Source: Theocolax elegans (taxonomy: Eukaryota; Arthropoda; Insecta; Hymenoptera; Cerocephalidae). Taken from it: DNA of 64,000 bases. Below the pieces are notes generated by a model. The model saw only the letters and a list, made by a program, of their open reading frames with translations, ran no database searches and was not told the origin of the DNA. The DNA is taken from positions 36,787,121 through 36,851,120 of the forward strand of contig CM047428.1 of NCBI GenBank assembly GCA_026168455.1, given 5' to 3'. The first letter of the stretch is position 1; the number at the start of each line of letters is the position of its first letter. A program made the position numbers and the translations under genes. This document shows, piece by piece, positions 32,191 to 42,784 of this stretch.

Positions 32191-35100
32191 CTACTTCTGT
32201 AACACACACCTACGGGGTTGGACGAAACGTTTTCGTTCGGTGACATGCGATTTCGCGATTTTCCGACTGTTTCCTTCACCACTACCCAACACATACACTG
32301 TAGGGAACAACACTTTTACGATATCGAACGGTCCTTCATATTTCGGCGCAAGTTTGGCGGAATATTTATTCGCGGCGTTAGATAACGTATGTACTCGTCT
32401 AAGTACTAAATCTCCGACGGAAAAACTAACATCTTTACGTCCCTTGTTATACTGTTTCTCCTGCTTGGCACGTGCTTGATCTATGTGTCGAGCTACCAAA
32501 TCTCGCAGGGCATCTAGACGTTTCATTCTCTCCTCCCATACCTCCGGCGGAATTTTAACAACTGGTCTATGACCTTCTACCTCTCTCCTCAAGCTTTTTA
32601 CTGGCTTAGGGTGTCTGCCGAAATTCAAAAAGGCAGGTGACACCTTAGTGGATGATTGTACGGCGGTGTTTACGGCATGGCGAAATTCGTGCACGTGCAC
32701 GTCCCAATTCCGATGGTCTTCACCGATAAATGCTGCTATCATCGCCTTCAGCGTCCTATTACTTCTCTCGACCGGATTAGCCTGGGGAAAATACGGAGGT
32801 GTCTTGACGTGCTTAACCCCGTACTCCGCCAAAGTAGCTTTCAACAACTTGTTGTCGAATTCTCGATCATTGTCTGAGAGAAAGTAATCTGGCGTCTCCC
32901 AACGGAATAACACCAATTCTTCGAACGCCCTCGCAACCGACTTTCCGTCTGCTGATCGCAGAGGTTTCACCTCAATCCACCTGGTGAAGAGATCCTGGAA
33001 TACCACCAAGTATCGACACTGGCTCTTGCTTGGTGGAAATTCCATGAGATCAGCGGCTACCACTGCCCATGGTCTCTCTACGATCCGGCTTCCCATTAAT
33101 CCGACGGGTCCTGTCTGCGATACCTTGTATTGCTGGCAGGTCTGGCAACTACGTACGAAGTCATGGGTGTCATACCACATGCCCTTCCAATAGTAGTCTC
33201 TGGCCAGTTTGTCGTACGTCTTCTCGATTCCTAAGTGCCCAGCAGACGTGACACAGTGCGACTCTTGTAACACTTGTTGACGATGATCTGCTGGTACAAC
33301 TAGCCTCCAACCTTCTTCCGGCGTAGTTATTGGATCGAGTAATGGGTCGTACCTGTGGCGATACAATAAGCCGTTCTCTACCTTCCAACCGTTGAATTTA
33401 GCTGAACGTTCTGGCACTTCCTTCAGCATCTTAAGATACCATTGGTCCGCTATCTCTTCAAACGCGGCTACATCTTCCTCTTCCGACGGAAACATCCTGG
33501 ACAAGGCGTCTGGAACGTGGTTCATAGCTCCCTTCCTATGTACCACCTTGAAGTCCCATTGCTGCATCTCCAAGGCCCATCTGGCAAGACGGCCAGTTGG
33601 ATCCTTGAGATTCTGCAGCCATCGAAGGGCACTATGGTCGGTAATGACCGTAAAGGTGTAGCCTTCGATGTACGGACGCAACTTTTTAATCGCCCACAGC
33701 ATGGCGAGACACTCCTTCTCCGACGTCGTATAATTCTTCTCAGCCGGCGTCAGCACTTGGCTGATGTATACGATCGGATGCTCTCCATCATCCTTCTCCT
33801 GCGTGAGGACGGCTCCCAAGGCGAAATTACTGGCGTCGCACTGGATAGTAAACGGCTTACTAAAATCCGGCCTTGCGAGTACTGGCGCCTGGGTTAGAGC
33901 TTTCTTCAGAGCGCCGAACGCGTCCTGTTGCTCTTCTCCCCACGTCCACTCTTGGCTTTTACGGAGAAGCTTTACCAAAGGTACTTTCAGCTCAGAGTCC
34001 TTTTCAATGAACCTGGCGTACCACCCGACCATTCCCAGGAACCGGCGCAATTCTCTAACATTGCGGGGCTCTGGGTATTCTACTACCGGCGAAACTTTCT
34101 CTGGATCAGGACGCAACCCTTGGCTGTCCAGTATAAAGCCTAAATACGTTACACTGGAACAGCAAAATTCGCACTTATCCCGGTTAACCATCAAACCAGC
34201 ATCCACGAGCTTTCTCAATACTAACTCCAGCCACTTCAGATGCTCGTCAAAATCTTCTGTTACTATGATTATATCATCTAGGTAACAGAAGATATACGGC
34301 TCGTACTCTGGTCCGAATAACGCATCCACTAGACGCTGGAACGTTTTCGGCGCATTTGTAAGACCGAACGGCATCCTTTTAAACTGATATTGCCCTGATC
34401 CTGGCACGGCAAAGGCGGTATACTTCCGGCTGGTTGCTTCCATCATTATTTGAAAATACGCCTGCTTCAGATCGATTTTCGTTATGCACTTTGCCCGTCT
34501 CATCTTATCAAGGATGGAATCCATTGTAGCCATTGGATATCCGTCCTTTTTCGTAACCTTATTGAGATCACGGTAGTCGATGCAAAACCGTATCGATCCA
34601 TCAGGTTTCTTAACCATCACCGGCGCACTGCTCCAATCACTGGCAGACCTCTCAATAATATCATTACGCAACATCTTATTTACTTCGTCTCGCGCAATCT
34701 CGAACATCCTCGGCGACAACCGGCGATCCTTATGCATTATAGGTGATGCATCTCCAACATCAATGTGATGTTCGGTTAGATCAGTTGCGCCGAAAGTATC
34801 CGACGGTTTCGGCAATATACTTTCTACGAGACGCCTAACACGTTCTCGTTGGTCATCTCGTAACTCCTGAATGCCAGCGCATTCAGCATATATCGTCGCT
34901 TCTCCGTCTTCCGCCGTGGCGGCGAAGGTTCTCCATTTTCCTTCTCGTGCTCGCCACTCTCCTCTACCTAGGCGGGTATCTACGTCGAAAATCCGGCAGA
35001 AATCCATGCCTAGTATGACATCATGGTCTAGGACATTCATGGCTTTGAGCGGAATTATTTCGGCGTATCCGTCTATTTCCAAACTAATATTTAGGATTCC

Positions 35101-35751
35101 TATTACTCGGCGAACATCTCCTGTGACGCTTTTAATTGCTGTCTCACATGGTTCTAACCGGCTTCTGAATCTCTCCATTACTTTAGGTCCAGCGAGCGAA
35201 ATCATAGCTCCTGGATCAAACAGCGCACTATAACTCTCTCCTCCGAGATTCAATTCTAGGAAGTTCCTATTATCAGCCGACGTGGCTGCTACATTCTCGT
35301 CATCTCGACGGACTTCTTGCTTCTCCTCACCATTCGGCGGCGGAATACATAATTCCGTCCGCGTCCTCTTGGGAATCGCTCCCGTACTTCTTGGATTCGG
35401 CGTCGGAATACTATCTACCACCTTCTCTACCGGCAAGTCAAGTGGCGACGGCGCTGAGAGCATCTCTACGGCGCGTTGCACTATATGTAGCCTCGCGAAT
35501 TCTTGCTCTTCTTCGAGATCCTCCTTGGGCTGTAACGGCGCGGCGACTTCGCTCTCCTTTTGCCTCACCCTTTCACGAAACGTTTGTAGACTTTTCCGCG
35601 AATATTCCGCTTCACCTAGCGAATGATCCACGGCTTCTGGTTGGAGGAAACATAAATCTCGTTTCTTCAACCGCTTCATGTCTACCTCCGGCGTAACGTG
35701 ATTCTCGAGTGGCCTCTCTTCACCACCTACGGCATTCTCCTGCTTCTCCAC
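32191..35751 (-). CDS. pol: Gypsy pol polyprotein: protease, reverse transcriptase, RNase H, integrase
   Basis: The 1,186-codon frame is complete. About residues 165-260 are an aspartic protease, with LFDPGAMISL where D-S/T-G-A is usual. Reverse transcriptase spans ~350-540 (KIDLKQAYFQI, FKRMPFGLTNAPKTFQ, YLDD). RNase H spans ~640-760 (QCDASNFALGAVL, then TDHSALRWL). An H2C2 finger lies at ~830-875 (HLGIEKTYDKLA..CQTCQ), then the integrase core with Asp in VAADLMEF, Asp in LSDNDREFDN and Glu in NPVERSNRTLK, and a GPF module (KYEGPFDIVKVL). The frame is open upstream of this Met back into the end of gag, in the -1 frame, so synthesis by -1 frameshifting is likely. Confidence 0.95.
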   Translation of the reverse strand: MEKQENAVGGEERPLENHVTPEVDMKRLKKRDLCFLQPEAVDHSLGEAEYSRKSLQTFRERVRQKESEVAAPLQPKEDLEEEQEFARLHIVQRAVEMLSAPSPLDLPVEKVVDSIPTPNPRSTGAIPKRTRTELCIPPPNGEEKQEVRRDDENVAATSADNRNFLELNLGGESYSALFDPGAMISLAGPKVMERFRSRLEPCETAIKSVTGDVRRVIGILNISLEIDGYAEIIPLKAMNVLDHDVILGMDFCRIFDVDTRLGRGEWRAREGKWRTFAATAEDGEATIYAECAGIQELRDDQRERVRRLVESILPKPSDTFGATDLTEHHIDVGDASPIMHKDRRLSPRMFEIARDEVNKMLRNDIIERSASDWSSAPVMVKKPDGSIRFCIDYRDLNKVTKKDGYPMATMDSILDKMRRAKCITKIDLKQAYFQIMMEATSRKYTAFAVPGSGQYQFKRMPFGLTNAPKTFQRLVDALFGPEYEPYIFCYLDDIIIVTEDFDEHLKWLELVLRKLVDAGLMVNRDKCEFCCSSVTYLGFILDSQGLRPDPEKVSPVVEYPEPRNVRELRRFLGMVGWYARFIEKDSELKVPLVKLLRKSQEWTWGEEQQDAFGALKKALTQAPVLARPDFSKPFTIQCDASNFALGAVLTQEKDDGEHPIVYISQVLTPAEKNYTTSEKECLAMLWAIKKLRPYIEGYTFTVITDHSALRWLQNLKDPTGRLARWALEMQQWDFKVVHRKGAMNHVPDALSRMFPSEEEDVAAFEEIADQWYLKMLKEVPERSAKFNGWKVENGLLYRHRYDPLLDPITTPEEGWRLVVPADHRQQVLQESHCVTSAGHLGIEKTYDKLARDYYWKGMWYDTHDFVRSCQTCQQYKVSQTGPVGLMGSRIVERPWAVVAADLMEFPPSKSQCRYLVVFQDLFTRWIEVKPLRSADGKSVARAFEELVLFRWETPDYFLSDNDREFDNKLLKATLAEYGVKHVKTPPYFPQANPVERSNRTLKAMIAAFIGEDHRNWDVHVHEFRHAVNTAVQSSTKVSPAFLNFGRHPKPVKSLRREVEGHRPVVKIPPEVWEERMKRLDALRDLVARHIDQARAKQEKQYNKGRKDVSFSVGDLVLRRVHTLSNAANKYSAKLAPKYEGPFDIVKVLFPTVYVLGSGEGNSRKIAKSHVTERKRFVQPRRCVLQK

Positions 35752-35813
35752 CGGCGGATTATAATTAACCTTTCCAGCGAGATTAAAGGAGTACTGCTGG
35801 GGGATCAGCGGAC

Positions 35814-36950
35814 TTACTGTCCCCCAGCCAACAAGTTTCCCAACTTGACACGTACTTCGGCACAGTCAGGACAATTGCGGAAAACCGCTCCTGGTTTACC
35901 GCACATCTGACACGACTCTTGCGATCTGTGTGACGGTGACTGCGGTCTGAATACCTTCTCTGGGCATTCCGCCGCTCGATGTCCCGTCTTGGCACACAGA
36001 AAACACTTTGCATTCGGGCATTCCGCTGCTCGATGCCCTACCACCTGGCAGTTAAAGCAGGGACCATAAAATTCCCGACGACTTGGCGACTTCGACTGGA
36101 ATGTTGCATTGCTCGGTACACTCGGCGGTGCAACCTTCTGCTGACGGGCGTACGGCTTACTCTCCCACTTGGCAGCAGAATTCGTCGATCTAGTCGGCAA
36201 ACCTCGATTTGCAACTGCGGCGTAAGTCGGCTTCTGAGATACTTGCACTTCCGCAGCCACGCTCGACAAAACGTCCTTCTTCTGACGTTTAGACTTCTCC
36301 GCTACTTCCTTTGTTGCTGCTTGCTTCGCCTTTTTGCTTACAGCAACCTTCCTGTCGCCTTTCACTTCGGCGGCTTCCTCCACGTCTACATCGGAGAGCG
36401 CGGCGACCTTTTGCTTTGTCGATCGTCCCTTGTATGCTGCTCCAGGGATTCTCGACTTCTCAACCGGCGGTGGCGGGGTGTACCGGTTGTTCAACTCCTG
36501 TTGGCGTTTCCACTTCCGCCCATAGTACTCCAGGTCTTTGAAATCTTCCACGAGTTTACTTGCCATCGCAGTCCTATACTCCGGCAGAAGATTTCGGTAC
36601 GCTGTCTCTACTAACACTTTCTCCGACGGTGGTTTCTTGAAGTGGCCGACTATGATTCGCAAGTTGGAAAGATATCGCGTAATCTTTTCCCCCTTTCCTT
36701 GCGTTCGTCGGCGTAACTCGTCCAGCAAATCCTCGTTGTCGAATTCACCTATGAATTGGTGTCGGAACTGATGCCGAAAATCGCGCCACGATGCTATTTG
36801 CGTCTTCGTCGATCTAAACCACCGGCTGGCGTCCTTGCTCAGTATGCACGGCAATGCACCTAGCAATTGTGCATCTGTCAAACCAGCGCTCTTCCTACAA
36901 TCATTTAACTGACTGAGGAACTCGTCGGGCATCTCTCTCATCACCAGCAA
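35814..36950 (-). CDS. gag: Gypsy gag, capsid and nucleocapsid part
   Basis: This forms the virus-like particle and binds RNA. The N-part is a retrotransposon capsid domain: ALPCILSKDASRWFRSTK, then WRDFRHQFRHQFIGEFD and a helical stretch to about residue 150. A basic linker follows (to about 285), then two good CCHC knuckles, CFNCQVVGHRAAEC and CFLCAKTGHRAAEC, and a third degenerate one (CQMCGKPGAVFRNC). The first residues are not a natural start: the beginning of the capsid domain (SWGLRFAGDERDA) is in the upstream ORF, one frame away. The frame ends GGG GGA CAG TAA, where a run of five G could allow slippage into pol. Confidence 0.9.
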   Translation of the reverse strand: MLVMREMPDEFLSQLNDCRKSAGLTDAQLLGALPCILSKDASRWFRSTKTQIASWRDFRHQFRHQFIGEFDNEDLLDELRRRTQGKGEKITRYLSNLRIIVGHFKKPPSEKVLVETAYRNLLPEYRTAMASKLVEDFKDLEYYGRKWKRQQELNNRYTPPPPVEKSRIPGAAYKGRSTKQKVAALSDVDVEEAAEVKGDRKVAVSKKAKQAATKEVAEKSKRQKKDVLSSVAAEVQVSQKPTYAAVANRGLPTRSTNSAAKWESKPYARQQKVAPPSVPSNATFQSKSPSRREFYGPCFNCQVVGHRAAECPNAKCFLCAKTGHRAAECPEKVFRPQSPSHRSQESCQMCGKPGAVFRNCPDCAEVRVKLGNLLAGGQ

Positions 36951-38211
36951 ACCTCAGCCCCCAGCTCTTTAGCACTTTCATGCTTCGAAGGCTCTCGTCT
37001 GGTTTCAGAGTGATTGGGCTGGACGACTTCTCTTCCCGAGACCGCACGCGCGTGAACCCTTCATCGGAATCATTCTCCGATTCGCTGGAATTAATCCGCG
37101 CGAGCTTTCGTCTCTTTGAGCCACTGCTCACTACACTACCGGCGGAAGCATTCTGCTTGTAACTGTCCTCATTGCAATCCGGCAAATTGCATTGATTTAA
37201 CGCTGATTCCACGTCTTTCAAATCAATCGGTTTGATCGCCGTACTGCATCTTGTAGAGTTCGCCATACTCTTTGGCGGTTTACTCTTCGACTGCGCAGTC
37301 TTCTTTGCCGGTTTTGTGCTCTTCCTCCTTTTTGGATTCGCTCCCTCCGCACTGGAGTTACCAGACTCAGTGTCGGTGCGGCCTGACGGTATGAATGCAT
37401 CGGATTCGGCGGGAATAATACTTCTCTTCTTATACGACTTTCTGGGACCACTCGGACTCAAGGCGGTTTCTCGTTCACTCCTCCTCTCTACCGGCGGAAC
37501 CTGATCAGATCTAGCGGGAAATACACCCATTCGTGTCATTAACGCATCCCATTCGGTCGGATGTTGGCGAATATAATTACACAACTCTGGCGGAATGGTG
37601 AGAGGCGCTGGCGCATAACTAGTTGATGGCAATGCAATCGACGACGTAATCGGCAAGCCTAACCCAGACTGCGTCGTAAACGTATTAGAATACGTGCAGG
37701 TAGTCTGCGTGGCGACCGTCGTGTACGTTCGAACTCTCTTGTCGGCTGCATCTTCTCTGTCGGTTCCACTTGGCCGTAACTCGCTATCCGCCTCACTGTG
37801 CGCTAAGCTACCATCTTCAAAGGTTACCGTCTCTCTGTCACCTACTCCCTTATCTGTAGTGACAACGCTCTTCTTCCACCTTCGTCTCTGCTTGGCAGCA
37901 TTATCGACTGCCATCATCACCTTTGCTCGGTAAGCACCTGCGCTTACCGACTCCTTACGTATCTCCGCATGGTCTTCGTCCCATTCGTACCACGGAATAT
38001 TATCGTTATCCGGTTCGGCTTCCCGCAACCGGGCACGCAATAATCTGTCTCGCAACGCAGCGCTTGATCCGGCGGCACACAGCCGTCGTGACGTTAACTC
38101 TCGACCGATATGTTCATCCGCCATTTTGGCGATCGTCCGCTTCATATTACGTCTCTCTCTACCGGCGGTACCCTCGAGTAACATGTGCATCTGTTCGACG
38201 TGTTCGGCCAT
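36901..38211 (-). CDS. gag: Gypsy gag, N-terminal part (SAP-like motif), separated from capsid by a +1 shift
   Basis: The first ORF of the element has 436 codons. Residues ~35-65 (ELTSRRLCAAGSSAALRDRL, cited in part) resemble a SAP nucleic-acid-binding motif. A long Ser/Pro/Lys-rich linker follows. The last residues KSWGLRFAGDERDA are the entry of the capsid domain, whose remainder is in the next ORF (+1 frame, overlap 50 bases). The junction has a GAGAGAGA run, so a 1-base or 2-base slip is a simple explanation. A programmed +1 shift inside the capsid domain would be unusual. The start ATG follows the 0.8-kb leader. Confidence 0.75.
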   Translation of the reverse strand: MAEHVEQMHMLLEGTAGRERRNMKRTIAKMADEHIGRELTSRRLCAAGSSAALRDRLLRARLREAEPDNDNIPWYEWDEDHAEIRKESVSAGAYRAKVMMAVDNAAKQRRRWKKSVVTTDKGVGDRETVTFEDGSLAHSEADSELRPSGTDREDAADKRVRTYTTVATQTTCTYSNTFTTQSGLGLPITSSIALPSTSYAPAPLTIPPELCNYIRQHPTEWDALMTRMGVFPARSDQVPPVERRSERETALSPSGPRKSYKKRSIIPAESDAFIPSGRTDTESGNSSAEGANPKRRKSTKPAKKTAQSKSKPPKSMANSTRCSTAIKPIDLKDVESALNQCNLPDCNEDSYKQNASAGSVVSSGSKRRKLARINSSESENDSDEGFTRVRSREEKSSSPITLKPDESLRSMKVLKSWGLRFAGDERDARRVPQSVK

Positions 38212-38987
38212 TTTAAATTATTAATCCGACGGTTAAATAAATTTATAAAATTATAATAAACCGACCCGGATCCTTCAAACGGGTTATTCGACACGGCAAA
38301 ATTCACAAATGATTACTACCACCACCACAACAATTATTATCTACAAACCTCGTGCCGTGAGGTACTAATTATCAATAAATAAATCAATTGAAAATAAATT
38401 ATCACTTCGTGCTTACACTCTCAAGCACAATATATCTATATACTATATAACTGGCGGTTTACAAACTGGCAACCTGTAACAGAATAAAAGTCTAGCGGTT
38501 TGGCAATTTGTTCAAATATCGGCAGTTAATATTGGCAGTTCCGGCGTAATTGCTCTACTACCGGCAATTCGTTGTATTTTGAAAACACCTGAAACAGAAA
38601 TAAATCTGGCGGTTTTGGCGAAAATTCACAAGTACCGGCGGTATATACCGGCGATAATAAATTGAGCAATCACTGAAACAGAAGTTCAATTCTGGCGGAA
38701 AATACAAATATATATATATAACAAATATTTATATGAAATAGATATATATGTACATATTATTAATATATAATTATTAATAATATTTAATAATAATCAAATA
38801 AATTGTATAATTGGCACGAGGTTTACACAAACAGGAGGGCCCACCCAATTGGCAATAGGTATACACAAAAATTTACCATAAATTACCACTACTCAAAAAA
38901 AAATTTTAACACTTATAAATGGTGTTGATTTTACACAAAATACCGGACGGATACTCAATCATACACTTTACTCTGCCGTCAATTACT
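38212..38987 (-). other. Gypsy 5' leader
   Basis: Non-coding leader between the primer binding site and gag. On the - strand it has three spaced copies of a pattern CCGCCAG...TTCTGTTTCAG (near 38695, 38605, and a variant CCGCTAG...TCTGTTACAG near 38490), each like a pyrimidine tract plus AG. Several CCGCCGGTA motifs are also present. The repeats may be splice acceptors or protein-binding sites. Confidence 0.5.
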
Positions 38988-39005
38988 GCCCCACGTTGGG
39001 CGCCA
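38988..39005 (-). promoter_or_regulatory. Gypsy primer binding site
   Basis: On the - strand TGGCGCCCAACGTGGGGC begins 3 bases after the 5' LTR end. TGG complements the CCA end of a tRNA primer. The tRNA identity was not determined. Confidence 0.85.
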
Positions 39006-39008
39006 TTT

Positions 39009-40947
39009 TGCGACGCTACTTTTCGTCGGGAAAAATCTAATTGGATTAAATTATAACCCGGCGGAGGTTCCGTCGTAGCGACGTTGAAAATGGCTAGATA
39101 TCGCCGATTTATATTTAATTGGGCGCCTGGCGATATTTAAATAAAAATGAAATAATTAAGAACTAATTACTTTACAAAACGACTCGGCAACCCGGCAAAT
39201 CTCCTCCTCGACTCCTCGTCACAGAGGGAATCCCGACGGCTGACCACCTCAGAACCGGCGGCTTTTGGAGTAAAAGAAAAATCAAATAAATACACTCACA
39301 AATTCTATCTTTAACCACAACTCATTTATTTAAAACGTTAATAGAAATTATAATTTCCGGCACCGACACAATATATATACTCGCGATCCGCGACCGACTC
39401 TCACACACGTGCACACACTCACGCAACTCCGTCCGGCAAATATAAGAATTTAATATTTAAAATAATTCGGCCGCCCGTCGGGCTAACCGTAAATATTACT
39501 CGCCTAATTGACTTCTCACAGCTCCAATCAACTCCACTCGACTCTACTTCTCGACTACAACTCTGTACTCTACTCTACTCAACTCTAAAAAAATGGCTAC
39601 TCTACTCAAAGACTCTACTCTACAAAATCGACTGCCTCGTCGGACGATCAGGTAGCGAATTATCGAGACCGGCTTCTTCATCCGGCTCGCGGCGTGGCTT
39701 GACCCCCAAAATTAAGGATTTTCCTCCCCACCCTATCGCTATCCTTCTCTAACTTACTCTACACCTTATCTACCGGCGTTGATTAGGGTGGTTGATTGCG
39801 TGATCGATACGCGTAGTTAGCCTTGATCTTATTTCCGTCAAGGCCGATTATCCAATAATAGTGGTTTACGTCACCACCAACCTGTTCATTATTGGGTCGA
39901 TCACGCAACCAATCATCCCCGACACTCGGAAGGCGCGCAATACAAATAATTAATTACCATATCGGTAACCCATTCGGTGCTGCCGCCCCGTGCCTACCGG
40001 CTATATAATTCATACCAACTACTCCTGACACACTCACACAACAATTAAAATATAATTCATATCAGCAACTATTTACAACTATATACATTTTAAAAAACTT
40101 ATTACGACACACCCCCAAACTCTACCGACGGATCTACATAATTGTTATTTAAAATTAACTACGCTACTAGCTAAAATAATTAATTATATCATATACGTGT
40201 GCGCGCTATATACAAGAGTATACACCGACACATAGGTGTGCGCGCACCGTCTATATCTATATATATATATATATCCTAGTATGCCGTGACTCCTACTCTA
40301 TTCGCGCTCCCCTCGCTCCGCGCGCTCCCACCCATTATCCCACTACGGTCGATCACTCGAGCATGTTCGCGCGCGCAACACTCTCGCTGCTCGAGTGATT
40401 CCCCCTTCCCGCGCACCACGCCTAGTGCCGCACGATCGTCGCCGTCGGTGCCGCGTTCCCCGGTATACGGGTGTAAGGTGGGGGAGCACCCTGGCTGTCC
40501 TGACTACTAGTACGTAGTTCGGGCGTGCGCACACCCATGCGCCATCTCAGCCGTCGTCGTCTGCTGAGCACGTGTGACGGTTGAGGTTAGGACGCCGCCT
40601 AACCTCCCGTTTTGTTGACATCAGCATCGGATTCGCCAGGTATCGTGAGACGACCTGGGCTCGGTCCTTGACTCACGATACCTCTCAGCCGTGGTCTGGG
40701 TAGTGATCCGCGTACTACCGTCGGGTATCGGTCGCGTCGTTCGTCGGCTTTGACTCTAAAACATACCCATACCGTGGGTATCAGTGCTTATTTTTAAAAG
40801 TGCATCGGTGCACTTCGGTCCGCCTGCGAGGGATTCGCTACCTGCGACGCGATTGCGATCTAATATACATTAAAGTATGCATGCACATGACTTGTAAATA
40901 CAAGCCATGTGCATATACTTGAACGTTGTATGTTTTACAACGTCACA
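39009..40947 (-). repeat. 5' LTR of the gypsy element
   Basis: It pairs with 28087-30030 and differs at about 20 positions, mostly transitions plus small length changes. It starts (on the - strand) TGTGACGTTG and ends GCGTCGCA, followed by the primer binding site. Confidence 0.95.
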
Positions 40948-40951
40948 AAGT

Positions 40952-41878
40952 ATTAAATTGAAGATGCCATCGTTGTGACAACGTTGTGGCGACGTTATTT
41001 TAGCAACATTCCAACGTTATGAAAGTTGGCACGTGGGAAATGTTCGTTGCTCTTCAACGTTACTTAGACGTTGTTTCAACGTTGGTTTCCACCCATCGCG
41101 GCAATTTACAAAATATTAGCGGAAATTTCCCACGTTATAGCAACGTTTCTCCAACATTGCCGCAACTTTCATAACAACTTTGGAATGTTGCTAAATTAAT
41201 GTTGGCACAACTTAAATATTTCACATTGATCTACAAAAACAATTGTTCGTTTAAATATCGGTTTGTCTGTTTACTTCCTATTATTTGCGAGTTATTACTT
41301 CGGCTATTCCTAACAGCATTTAACGTTGCGGAAACGTTGTGCCATCATTAATTTAGCAACATTCTAAAGTTGTTATGAAAGTTGCGACAATGTTGGAGAA
41401 ACGTTCCTGTAACGTAGGAAATTTCCGCTAATATTTTGTAAATTGCCGCGATGGGTGGAAAACAACGTTTAAACAACGTATGAGTAACGTTGAAGAACAA
41501 CGAACATTTCCCACGTGGCAACTTTCATAACGTTGGAATGTTGCTAAAATACCGTCGCCACAACGTTGTCACAACGATGGCATCTTCAATTAAATACTTA
41601 ATTAAATATTCCGGTGATAATAATTAAATTTTGTAAACGGTGTATTAATTAAATTTTTAACTATATTTTTGTTTCCAGTGCAACTAAATAGTTAGTTAAA
41701 TATTCAGTTAAAAATATAGCTAATAATAACCAAATTATATAATTAAAAATTTACTTAATAATAGTTACATTTTCAATTAAATATTTAATTAACTGAATTT
41801 TCAACTGCATATTTGTTTTAAGGGCAACAACATATTTACTTAAATATTCAGTTAAAAATATAGCTGATAGTTATCAAA
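40952..41878. repeat. Central part of the foldback element
   Basis: Inner left arm (to about 41212), unpaired centre and right arm. AAGATGCCATCGTTGTGAC at the left matches its inverse near 41590. There are many AACGTTG motifs. No coding frame. Confidence 0.8.
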
Positions 41879-41951
41879 ATCCAAAATAACGATTATAAAG
41901 GGTTAAATCCAGGTTGTAATAAATTAACAACCAATTTTGATTTTAAAAGTT

Positions 41952-41995
41952 GTACGACGTTTCGTCTGCCAGGTTTTGCAGACCTCTTCAAGTAC
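41952..41995 (-). ncRNA. Hammerhead-like motif in PLE4 left repeat (one core change)
   Basis: On the - strand: GTAC, TTGAAGAG (first core C replaced by T), helix II GTCTGC/GCAGAC (6 bp), GAA, ACGT, C, GTAC. Helix I GTAC/GTAC pairs fully. The changed invariant C suggests reduced activity. The right copy near 45265 retains only ACGAAACGTC. Confidence 0.55.
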
Positions 41996-42281
41996 TAGTG
42001 TATTGAACACAAAAAAAAATATAAATAAATATACAAAAAACTTTTTAAATAACAAATCACAAAAAACACTATATATAACAAAAACAATCTTTACCATAAA
42101 TGTCAAACAGTTAGCAATGATCTACTATTACTCGTAGATGAGTAAAGTCAAGAGAAATTTAAAAAATTGTTATTGCCATATATAGCGTGTACAAAAGATT
42201 GACATATGTATAAGATTCGCAGAAGTACAAGGATATGCTCGGCCTAAAGATTTTACAAGTTCTAAGAATAATTTTCAACGG

Positions 42282-42596
42282 TTACAAAATGTTGTTGTAA
42301 ATTCTACTCAACATAACAGTATCTTCTTTCTTATTAATGGTATTTTTAGTACTTTTAATATGAAGCATTTCAGAAATCAAACGTTTTTTATAGCAGTTTT
42401 CAATGTCTAAAATTTTAACATTTTCAAAATCGAATTCATGATTTTTATTCTTCTTGTGTAAACTCACAACAGATTCCGGATTACGTGACTTATTATGTTC
42501 AGAAATGCGTTCTCTAAGTGCTCTCTTTGTTTCGCCGACATATGATACAGAACAATTTTTACAATTAAATTTATAAACAGCACCACATATATCCAT
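42282..42596 (-). CDS. PLE4 GIY-YIG endonuclease domain (left copy)
   Basis: The open 104-codon frame is ICGAVYKFNCKNCSVSYVGETKR, cited in part, with the GIY-YIG-type pair (AVYKF then YVGETKR), then RERISEHNKS and a conserved tail KILDIENCYKKRLISEMLHI. It would nick target DNA for the element's reverse transcriptase. It lies in the left terminal repeat on the same strand as the reverse transcriptase, so it is probably the C-terminal domain of the PLE protein. The connection to the palm is lost through an insertion and frameshifts. An inverted copy with a few changes is at 44672-44983. Confidence 0.8.
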   Translation of the reverse strand: MDICGAVYKFNCKNCSVSYVGETKRALRERISEHNKSRNPESVVSLHKKNKNHEFDFENVKILDIENCYKKRLISEMLHIKSTKNTINKKEDTVMLSRIYNNIL

Positions 42597-42784
42597 TTTT
42601 TTAATTTATTTTTTCCTAATTGTATGATGTTACTGAGTTTGTTGCTTATAATTGGTAATGTAGATATATTAAATTTTTGTATGTATGAGCATTTTTTAAA
42701 AAAATTTGGATAAAAGAGTAGAGATATAACTACAAAAGGTGCTTTTTAATGTCTTTACAGTTAACAGAAATTTTAATTTTTCTA

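Larger units (their letters stand above)
28087..40947 (-). mobile_element. Full-length Ty3/gypsy LTR retrotransposon, 12.9 kb, recent
   Basis: Two LTRs of ~1.94 kb (about 20 differences by eye), a 4-bp AAGT target duplication (28083-28086 and 40948-40951), a primer binding site, a polypurine tract, and gag, pol and a third ORF, all on the - strand. The empty site is visible in the opposite arm of the foldback element. The high LTR identity and the long intact pol point to recent transposition. Two +1 frame changes (in gag and in ORF3) are the only coding defects I see. Confidence 0.95.

Noticed and set aside
32240..38216. Numerous + strand open frames opposite gag and pol
   Set aside because: They are antisense shadows of long intact gypsy genes on the - strand.
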